In this document: positions 1-5,364 of the stretch, one piece after another
How the letters are laid out: each line of letters starts with the position of its first letter
Position numbering within the stretch: the first letter of the stretch is position 1
Origin: Bacteroidota bacterium
GTDB taxonomy: Bacteria; Bacteroidota; Bacteroidia; Bacteroidales; WCHB1-69
Length of the DNA stretch: 9,692 nt
Assembly (NCBI GenBank): GCA_023392945.1
Contig: JAEWNB010000077.1
Coordinates: 1-9,692, forward strand
Reading direction: 5' to 3'
Position numbers and translations under genes: made by a program
The notes under the pieces: model-generated
What the model saw: only the letters and a program-made list of their open reading frames with translations
Told to the model about the DNA's origin: nothing
Database searches by the model: none

Positions 1-6
1 TTATAA

Positions 7-28
7 TACTCCCCAAAAATTAGACAGC
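7..28 (+). repeat. Left terminal inverted repeat of the IS
   Basis: TACTCCCC (7-14) and TTAGACA (20-26) plus C28 match the reverse complement of 1291-1312, with a five-base mismatched spacer and one mismatch. This is the expected transposase binding and cleavage end. Confidence 0.8.
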
Positions 29-48
29 AAGTATAAACAAAAAACCAA

Positions 49-56
49 TAAATTTG
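49..56 (+). promoter_or_regulatory. Possible -7 promoter element of the transposase
   Basis: TAAATTTG fits the Bacteroidota -7 consensus TAnnTTTG exactly. No TTTG is seen at the -33 position. It lies only four bases before the orfA ATG (61), so transcription would start at or next to the start codon and the message would be nearly leaderless. In AT-rich DNA this match could be chance. Confidence 0.4.
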
Positions 57-60
57 CTGT

Positions 61-333
61 ATGAAAAGTAAAAGAAAATTTAATTCGGAGTTCAAGGCAA
101 AAGTTGCCATTGAAGCCATTAAGGAACAATTAACGCTGTCAGAATTGTCGGCAAAATATGAACTACAACCCTGTCAAATTTCCAAGTGGAAGCGAGAGTT
201 ATTAGAGAAATCTGCTTTAGTCTTTAGCATGGAAGAACCGGATAAAAAGCAGGAGAAGGAGCTACAATCGCTATATGAACAAATAGGGAAATTGCAGGTT
301 GCCAATGATTTCTTAAAAAAAAAGTTGTATTAG
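61..333 (+). CDS. IS3-family transposase OrfA (HTH protein)
   Basis: This 90-residue protein is the DNA-binding half of the transposase. The N-terminal part has the HTH_Tnp_1 pattern: basic start with KF..EFKAKVA (about 6-16), then a helix-turn-helix around 24-46 ending in QISKWK. The C-terminus has a leucine-zipper-like heptad (L71, I75, L78, L85), used in this family for multimerisation. It stops seven bases after an A-AAA-AAG slippery run, so ribosomes either end here, giving OrfA alone (usually a regulator of transposition), or slip back one base into orfB. The length is normal for IS3 OrfA. The ATG at 61 is the only sensible start. It has no Shine-Dalgarno, as is usual in Bacteroidota. 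Confidence 0.92.
   Translation: MKSKRKFNSEFKAKVAIEAIKEQLTLSELSAKYELQPCQISKWKRELLEKSALVFSMEEPDKKQEKELQSLYEQIGKLQVANDFLKKKLY
318..324 (+). other. Programmed -1 ribosomal frameshift site (A AAA AAG)
   Basis: A run of nine A followed by G (315-324) is read in the orfA frame as AAA AAA AAG. This is the classic slippery heptamer A-AAA-AAG of IS3-family and dnaX genes. Slipping back one base enters the orfB frame, which is open from 309 to 1178 (the preceding stop is the TGA at 306-308). The joined protein reads through VVLDHAKEKRQ between the slip and the OrfB ATG at 360, giving about 372 residues. I see no convincing downstream stem-loop or upstream Shine-Dalgarno stimulator. A purely mutational frameshift is less likely, because position and motif are exactly those of the family. 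Confidence 0.85.
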
Positions 334-359
334 ATCATGCTAAAGAAAAACGTCAGCTC

Positions 360-1178
360 ATGGTGGAAAAAGAGAATCCTCAACTTAGTATTGTTCAACA
401 ATGTATTCTTCTATCAATTTGTCGTTCAAGTTTTTATTACAAACCGACACAAGAAACTCCACGCAATTTGAGAATTATGCTTGAGATAGATAAAATACAT
501 TTGTCACATCCTTATTATGGAGTATTACGTATGCGAGTAGCCATACAACAACAGGGATATAATGTGAGTAAAAAGTTAGTGCGCAGGCTGATGCGATTGA
601 TAGGTATTGAGACGATGTATCCTAAAGTGAAGACAACACTATTTGCTCCGGGAAATAAGATTTATCCTTACTTGCTAAGAGATATAACAATAGATCACTG
701 TAATCAGGTTTGGGAGACAGACATCACTTATATTCCTATGAAACATGGCTTTATGTATTTAATGGCGGTGATAGATGTTTACAGTCGTTTTGTGCTCAAT
801 TGGGGAATTTCCAACACAATGGAAGCTACGTGGTGCAAAGAAGTGATGGCAGAAGCCATATGCAAATACGGGAAGCCTGAGATAGTCAATACGGATCAAG
901 GTTCACAATTTACCAGCGAAGAGTTCACTTCCTTTCTGACCAATGCAGAAAATCAGATTACCGTGAGCATGGATGGCAGAGGCAGAGCTACCGATAATAT
1001 TTATATTGAACGTTTATGGCGAAGTCTCAAACAAGAGAATATTTATCCGAAAGCGTATGAAACCGGAGCTGATTTATACAACGGAGTAAATGAATATTTT
1101 GAGTATTACAACACCCAAAGACCGCATCAAAGCCTTGACTATCAACAACCTGAAAAAATATATAAAAAAGTGGGATAA
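360..1178 (+). CDS. IS3-family transposase OrfB (DDE catalytic domain)
   Basis: This is the catalytic half of the transposase, probably made mainly as the OrfAB fusion; the ATG at 360 is the first ATG in its frame. Residues about 20-85 form the HTH_21-type region (Y..HPYYG.LRM...GY.VS.K.V.RLMR..G). The rve integrase core follows. D121 is in W-E-T-D-I-T-Y-I-P, D179 is in N-T-D-Q-G-S-Q-F-T, and E217 is in D-N-I-Y-I-E-R-L-W, giving D-x57-D-x37-E. The second spacing is two residues longer than the usual 35 because of a small insertion around 194-199. The C-terminal rve_3-like part shows YNTQRPHQSLDYQQP (250-264). It cuts at the inverted repeats and transfers the 3' ends to new DNA. No internal stop or truncation is seen. 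Confidence 0.93.
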   Translation: MVEKENPQLSIVQQCILLSICRSSFYYKPTQETPRNLRIMLEIDKIHLSHPYYGVLRMRVAIQQQGYNVSKKLVRRLMRLIGIETMYPKVKTTLFAPGNKIYPYLLRDITIDHCNQVWETDITYIPMKHGFMYLMAVIDVYSRFVLNWGISNTMEATWCKEVMAEAICKYGKPEIVNTDQGSQFTSEEFTSFLTNAENQITVSMDGRGRATDNIYIERLWRSLKQENIYPKAYETGADLYNGVNEYFEYYNTQRPHQSLDYQQPEKIYKKVG

Positions 1179-1290
1179 ATAAAGAAAAAGGTTTTACATT
1201 TGCAACGAAGTAAGTAAAGATTTTTTCTCCCGAACCTGAAGATAAACTAACAAATTAAAAAAAATAAAATTGTCTTAAAAATGAGAAAAA

Positions 1291-1312
1291 GTTGTCTAAA
1301 GAAAGGGGAGTA
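1291..1312 (-). repeat. Right terminal inverted repeat of the IS
   Basis: Read on the minus strand it gives TACTCCCC, five bases, then TTAGACA, matching the left end. A further TTGTCT copy lies inside the element at 1270-1275, exactly 22 bp from the TTGTCT at 1292-1297, so this end may carry two transposase contact sites. Confidence 0.8.
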
Positions 1313-1522
1313 CTAAAATAAATACTAGTTAATACTGAACAATATTTGCTAAATTGAGATTCAATGTATTAAAGAACATTAAAAAGGTTTTTAGTTATCT
1401 CGATAAATAATTTCTTTAATTACTAGAATTAATATTAAGATTTCTATTTCTATTTTAGACATTATAGAATATTCTTAAAAATATTTGGTCATCAAAAATA
1501 GAAGTGTAAAGGAATTTTATTG
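1313..1522. other. AT-rich spacer without visible gene
   Basis: About 210 bases between the IS end and the first promoter element. Short direct and inverted runs occur (AATACT twice near 1320-1336, TTAAT/ATTAA near 1415-1430, a TTTCTA doublet at 1441-1452), all of the sort expected in very AT-rich DNA. No start codon with a useful open frame, no tRNA-like fold and no second IS end are seen. Confidence 0.6.
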
Positions 1523-1530
1523 TAATTTTG
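1523..1530 (+). promoter_or_regulatory. Putative -7 promoter element of the polysaccharide operon
   Basis: TAATTTTG is a perfect TAnnTTTG element. It lies 36 bases before the ATG at 1567, which allows a leader of about 30 nt. The -33 TTTG is missing at the expected place; the nearest (1484-1487) is too far. The identical TAATTTTG octamer occurs before the YfhO gene, which supports it. Confidence 0.55.
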
Positions 1531-1566
1531 CAGATTATAAGTCTAATTAAAATAAAATATGTTTTT

Positions 1567-2019
1567 ATGTACAACAATAGAATCGTAGTATATACATCTG
1601 GAACTTTTGATATGTTCCATTCTAATCATTTAAAGATGATTAAGCATGCCAGAGGATTAGGCGACACCCTTATTGTTGGAGTCAGTACGGACGAATTAGT
1701 TTGTTCATATAAACGACCCCCAATTATTCCTTTTGAGGAGCGATTGGCAATAATAGAATCTTTAAAGTACCCTGATATTGTTATTCCACAAAAATCATTA
1801 GATCATACCGAAACAGTTAAGAAGTTGAATATTGATGTTTTTGTTGTTGGTGACGATTGGGTAGGGAAATATGATTATTTGAAAAAATTAGGAGTTTCCG
1901 TCTTTTATTTTCCATACGGAGATGGTGTTTCTTCATCAAAAATTAAAGATGATATTTTAAAAAAATATCAATCTATAAAAGGTCAAGTTGATAAGCAACC
2001 TAATCCTGATGTGATATGA
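1567..2019 (+). CDS. TagD-like cytidylyltransferase (glycerol-3-phosphate or other alditol-phosphate)
   Basis: Predicted to join CTP to a phosphorylated polyol to give a CDP-activated building block. From the ATG at 1567 it is 150 aa, close to the ~130 aa of glycerol-3-phosphate cytidylyltransferase (TagD). An upstream in-frame TTG at 1528 was rejected because it overlaps the promoter element. Visible family features are GTFD (12-15), the nucleotide-binding pair H18 and H21, STDE (40-43), PFEER (55-59), VVGDDW (93-98) and SSSKIK (122-127). Two signatures deviate. The HxGH box is H-S-N-H, with Asn for Gly, and the RTEG[IV]STT-like box is Y-G-D-G-V-S-S-S, lacking the Arg. The substrate may therefore differ from glycerol-3-phosphate. 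It is the first gene of a packed operon and its stop overlaps the next start (ATGA at 2016-2019). Function class is firm; substrate is not. Confidence 0.85.
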   Translation: MYNNRIVVYTSGTFDMFHSNHLKMIKHARGLGDTLIVGVSTDELVCSYKRPPIIPFEERLAIIESLKYPDIVIPQKSLDHTETVKKLNIDVFVVGDDWVGKYDYLKKLGVSVFYFPYGDGVSSSKIKDDILKKYQSIKGQVDKQPNPDVI

Positions 2020-2738
2020 AATATGCCATTGTAACAGGGGGAACTCGTGGAATCGGCAAACAAATTTCCGTGAATTTGTTAAAAAAAGGCTATTTTGTTT
2101 TTATTACCTACCCTTTTATGGAAACTTCTGTTTCTGAAGGGGAAAAGGATTTGAAACAATATGGTGATAATTTTTTACTTTATCAAATGGATCAAAGTGA
2201 TGCTATTCAAATAAAACAATTTACTGAGTTTATTATTTCTAAAAAAATAAATCTTGATTGCATTATTGCTAATGCTGGAACCACTTTAAAAAAATCCATG
2301 GAGGATATTACTGATAAAGACTGGGAAGATGTTTTTAGAGTAAATTTCCATTCTAATTTTTATATTTTACGAGATTTGAATAATATTCTATCAAAAGGAG
2401 CTTCTGTTATTTTTATAGGTTCTGCAATGGCAATATATCCTCACGGACTTTCGTTGGCTTATGGAGTTTCTAAAGCTGCATTGCATGCATTGGCAAAAAA
2501 TCTTGTCAAAGAATATGCAGATAGAAAAATTAGAATTAATGTAGTTGCTCCGGGATTTGTTGAAACAGAATGGCAAAAAAATAAACCTATTGAAATAAAA
2601 AATAATATAATAAATAAAACAGCTATTCATCGATTTGCTTCTGTGGAAGAGATTTCATCTGCCTGTATGTTTTTAATTGAAAATGAATTTATGAATGGTG
2701 AAATCTTGGAAATAAATGGCGGTTATTCTTATAAATAG
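2016..2738 (+). CDS. Short-chain dehydrogenase/reductase (FabG-like), probably for the alditol precursor
   Basis: A 240-residue classical SDR, normal length. It has the Rossmann glycine motif TGGTRGIG (7-14), NAG (86-88), catalytic N110, S136 in IGSAM, Y149 and K153 (YGVSK), and the PG turn at 179-180; the C-terminal INGGYS also fits the family. It should use NAD(P)H to reduce a ketone or oxidise an alcohol in the cytoplasm. The best blastp name may be 3-oxoacyl-ACP reductase, but context argues against fatty-acid synthesis. It overlaps the cytidylyltransferase by ATGA and precedes a CDP-glycerol transferase family gene. By analogy with pneumococcal capsule pathways, where a reductase is paired with a CDP-alditol cytidylyltransferase (Gro-2-P, arabinitol, mannitol), it may reduce a keto sugar or triose to the alditol. 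That role is inference. Confidence 0.82.
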   Translation: MKYAIVTGGTRGIGKQISVNLLKKGYFVFITYPFMETSVSEGEKDLKQYGDNFLLYQMDQSDAIQIKQFTEFIISKKINLDCIIANAGTTLKKSMEDITDKDWEDVFRVNFHSNFYILRDLNNILSKGASVIFIGSAMAIYPHGLSLAYGVSKAALHALAKNLVKEYADRKIRINVVAPGFVETEWQKNKPIEIKNNIINKTAIHRFASVEEISSACMFLIENEFMNGEILEINGGYSYK

Positions 2739-2771
2739 TATTTGTGATATAATTTAGTTTATTTTGATGAA

Positions 2772-4097
2772 ATGAGAATAATTGATAAAATTAAAAAAGT
2801 TGGAACTCTTTCGATTATTGATTCTTTGTATAAAAAATTGATTTACAAAGATCTATTAATTTCTCTTTTTCCATTTCTTCTGAAGAAAAAAATGCAATTA
2901 GCAAAAGAAAAACAAGAGGAAACAATTAGTAAGATTAAAAAGAAAAAACTTATAACTATTGCCTTTTTTATTCAAACCCCGACTACATGGAAATATGAAA
3001 GATTATATAGATTATTTGAAAAAAACGAACGTTATAATCCTATAGTTATCATTACACCATATAATGTTCACTTATATTATGATAAAAATGAATGTCTAAA
3101 AGTTGTTAAACAAACTCAACAATTTGTTTTGCAACAACAGTATAATTTTTATAATACATATAATCAGGATAATAATAAGTGGACAGATATAAAAAAAATG
3201 ATAAATCCCGATATTATATTTTTTACAAAGCCGTATAAAGATACTTTGCCATTATACCATCTATATAATTTTATTGATAAACTTACTTGCTATGTGCCAT
3301 ATGGTTTTTTATGTGTTGATATATATAGAATAAATTATAATCTGGCATTTCATAATCTATTATGGAAATTTTTTGTAGAAACGGAGTTTCAACATTCTTT
3401 TTCAAAACAATATGCTTTAAATAAGGGACAAAATGTAGTAATAACCGGGAGTTTGGGGACAGAACTTTTTATTGATAAAACCTATATTCCCAAAGATGTA
3501 TGGAAGCCTCAAACAGTTAGAAAAAAAAGAATTATTTGGGCTCCTCATCATACTTTATTTGATCTTTTTAATTTTTCTACATTTCTCACGTTTTGTGATT
3601 TTATGTTAGAACTTGCACAAAAATATGAGGACAAAATTCAATTTGCTTTTAAACCACATCCTGTTTTGAAATTTAAATTGATCAATTTGTGGGGGAAAGA
3701 AAAAACAGACAATTATTATAAACAATGGAATAATATACCCAATGGACAGTTGGAAGAAGGAGCATATACAGATTTATTTCTTACTTCCGATGCCATGATA
3801 CATGATTGTGCTTCTTTTACTGCTGAATATTTATATACCTTAAAACCGGTTGCTTATTTAGTAAAAGGCGAACAAATATTGGAACATCTTAATCCATTCG
3901 GAAGAATGGCATTTGATATGCACTATCATGTTTCAAATGATAATGAAATTGATGATTTTATTCAAAATATTGTCATTAAAGGGAATGATATTATGCATGA
4001 TGAAAGGGAAATATTTTTTAATACCTATTTATATCCCAAAGATAATATTCTGCCATCACAAAAAATTTTGAATTTGCTTGAAAAAGAATTATGTTAA
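2772..4097 (+). CDS. CDP-glycerol glycerophosphotransferase family protein (TagB/TagF-like GT-B)
   Basis: A 441-residue protein resembling the polyol-phosphate polymerases and primases of teichoic-acid synthesis, which move an alditol phosphate from a CDP donor to a glycan or lipid-linked acceptor at the inner face of the membrane. The N-terminal 60 residues are highly basic with lysine runs (7-9, 38-40, 56-59), suiting membrane-surface attachment; no membrane helix is evident. The C-terminal half shows the family landmarks WAPHHT (256-261), FKPHP (293-297) and TSDAMIHDCASF (338-349) followed by LKPVAYL, equivalent to the usual SD.LITDYSS box. It is one domain long, without the extra N-terminal glycosyltransferase of longer TagF forms. 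It begins 33 bp after the reductase gene. The donor is presumably the product of the first two genes. The exact acceptor and whether one or many units are added are unknown. Confidence 0.8.
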   Translation: MRIIDKIKKVGTLSIIDSLYKKLIYKDLLISLFPFLLKKKMQLAKEKQEETISKIKKKKLITIAFFIQTPTTWKYERLYRLFEKNERYNPIVIITPYNVHLYYDKNECLKVVKQTQQFVLQQQYNFYNTYNQDNNKWTDIKKMINPDIIFFTKPYKDTLPLYHLYNFIDKLTCYVPYGFLCVDIYRINYNLAFHNLLWKFFVETEFQHSFSKQYALNKGQNVVITGSLGTELFIDKTYIPKDVWKPQTVRKKRIIWAPHHTLFDLFNFSTFLTFCDFMLELAQKYEDKIQFAFKPHPVLKFKLINLWGKEKTDNYYKQWNNIPNGQLEEGAYTDLFLTSDAMIHDCASFTAEYLYTLKPVAYLVKGEQILEHLNPFGRMAFDMHYHVSNDNEIDDFIQNIVIKGNDIMHDEREIFFNTYLYPKDNILPSQKILNLLEKELC

Positions 4098-4101
4098 ATC
4101 T

Positions 4102-5310
4102 ATGAATATTTGTTTTGTCAATAATTACGATATTTCTCCTAATAGCGGAGGTGTAAATAGGATTTCTTTTTTATTATCTGACTACTTCAAAAATGAGTAT
4201 CATTATAATTGCTATTTGGCTTATATTGAAGAAAATAATATAAAACCCACAGCCAATTTAGATGGAAAAATTAAGTTGTCACAAAAAATTGATAAAAATG
4301 CTCTTGATTCTTTTTTCAAATCCAATCAAATTGATGTTATTGTAGTTAATTTTCTGAGAAAATACAATTTACCTATTTTACCACAAGTATATGAGATTGC
4401 AAAAAACAACCATATTCCATTAATCTTTTGTTTTCATGTATTCCCTGGGTATGAAATTCGTTCATATAGTACCTTGGAAAAAGTGATCTATGCATTATTT
4501 CATAATGGAAATGTAATTAGTGAATTAAGATGGACATTTCGATCGAGTTTTGTATTTCTTACAAACCTGTTATCTAAGATAGTACTAAAAACAAAATATT
4601 TTCTCCCTTATGATAATTGTGACAAAATTGTCGTATTATCAGAGAGTTATATTGATCTCTATGCAAAACTTGCTTGTGTCACTGATAAAAATAAATTTGT
4701 GGCGATCGGAAACGCTTGTACATTTAAAGAATCTTTTTTATTTGATAATCTCCATATAAAACAGAAAGAAGTTTTAGTAGTAGCACGAATGGAAGAACAT
4801 ACTAAAAGATTATCTTTGGTTTTGAAAATATGGAAAAAAATTGAATTAAATAAAAATCTAGATGATTGGTCGCTTACAATAGTTGGAGATGGTAATGATT
4901 ACAATTATTATTTGTTTTTAGCTAAAAAATTAAAACTTCAAAGATGTAATTTTACCGGACATCAAATGCCTTTGCCATATTACAAAAGAGCCTCAATTTT
5001 TATGATGACCTCTTCAGCTGAAGGTTGGCCAATGACAATTACAGAAGCTCTGCAAATGGGTGTTGTTCCAATTGCTTTTAATTCATTTGGGGCATTACAT
5101 GAAATTATTAAAAATGATTATAATGGAATTATTGTTCCTAATAATGATATTGATTTATATGTGCAAAATTTAACCAAGCTCATTTTGGACGATGAAAAAA
5201 GACTTTATATGGCAAAGAATGCTATTGAATACAGTCATAATTTTAGAATTGGAAAAATTGCCGAAAAATGGGATTTGTTATTTAAAAATGTAATTGAGAA
5301 TAATAAATAG
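4102..5310 (+). CDS. Glycosyltransferase family 4 (GT-B) protein
   Basis: A 402-residue GT4-type enzyme that adds a sugar from a nucleotide donor to a growing glycan. The N-terminal domain starts with a Rossmann strand and GGVNR loop (16-20), typical of acceptor-side binding. The C-terminal donor domain has VARMEEHTKR (227-236), TIVGDG (259-264), FTGH (284-287) and the E-x7-E motif E307-G-W-P-M-T-I-T-E315, followed by ALQMG.VPIAF and the NG..V loop. The ATG at 4102 was chosen because it starts directly with the first strand, MNICFVNN; an earlier in-frame TTG at 4078 would overlap the previous gene by 20 bp. It lies four bases after the preceding stop, so the two are surely co-transcribed. Sugar and linkage cannot be predicted. 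Composition is as AT-rich as the preceding genes. Confidence 0.88.
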   Translation: MNICFVNNYDISPNSGGVNRISFLLSDYFKNEYHYNCYLAYIEENNIKPTANLDGKIKLSQKIDKNALDSFFKSNQIDVIVVNFLRKYNLPILPQVYEIAKNNHIPLIFCFHVFPGYEIRSYSTLEKVIYALFHNGNVISELRWTFRSSFVFLTNLLSKIVLKTKYFLPYDNCDKIVVLSESYIDLYAKLACVTDKNKFVAIGNACTFKESFLFDNLHIKQKEVLVVARMEEHTKRLSLVLKIWKKIELNKNLDDWSLTIVGDGNDYNYYLFLAKKLKLQRCNFTGHQMPLPYYKRASIFMMTSSAEGWPMTITEALQMGVVPIAFNSFGALHEIIKNDYNGIIVPNNDIDLYVQNLTKLILDDEKRLYMAKNAIEYSHNFRIGKIAEKWDLLFKNVIENNK

Positions 5311-5328
5311 ATAACATATAAAATATTT

Positions 5329-5336
5329 TAATTTTG
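5329..5336 (+). promoter_or_regulatory. Putative -7 promoter element of the YfhO gene
   Basis: TAATTTTG is a perfect TAnnTTTG and is identical to the element at 1523-1530. It lies 28 bases before the ATG at 5365, leaving a leader of about 20 nt. No -33 TTTG is present. It suggests the membrane protein is transcribed apart from, or in addition to, the polysaccharide operon; no terminator is visible between 5310 and 5329. Confidence 0.55.
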
Positions 5337-5364
5337 TAGCTTTAAAAATATAAAAAAACAACAG

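Larger units (their letters stand above)
7..1312 (+). mobile_element. IS3-family insertion sequence, apparently complete
   Basis: The element carries orfA and orfB in overlapping reading frames, the IS3-family layout, between imperfect terminal inverted repeats. Both ends read TACTCCCC, then five unmatched bases, then TTAGACA, one mismatch and C (left 7-28; right is the reverse complement of 1291-1312). The ~1306 bp length fits IS3 elements. Both genes are open, the slippery site is present and the three DDE residues are there, so it may still be active. The ends are not the usual TG...CA; the exact tip is uncertain by a few bases because matches continue patchily to about 1 and 1318. No clear 3-5 bp target duplication is visible, and only six bases of left flank are available. 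It sits about 210 bp upstream of the surface-polymer genes. Confidence 0.88.

Noticed and set aside
25..59. CAGCAA/TTGCTG inverted repeat before orfA
   Set aside because: The six-base arms are 23 bases apart in AT-rich DNA; too weak to call an operator or hairpin.
1..1318. Target-site duplication flanking the IS
   Set aside because: For every plausible pair of ends near 5-7 and 1312-1314, the adjoining 3-4 bases do not match convincingly, and the left flank is too short.
1528..1566. Extension of the cytidylyltransferase to an upstream in-frame TTG
   Set aside because: The TTG overlaps the TAATTTTG promoter element, and the added residues do not resemble the family; the ATG at 1567 gives the normal N-terminus.
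2391..2630. Minus-strand open frame inside the SDR gene
   Set aside because: It is low-complexity, rich in Phe, Ile and Asn from reading AT-rich coding DNA backwards, and overlaps the catalytic SDR motifs.
2741..2766. Promoter between the SDR and the TagF-like gene
   Set aside because: There is a TTTG and a TATTTTG, but the latter is one base short of TAnnTTTG and the spacing is only about 15 bases; co-transcription is simpler.
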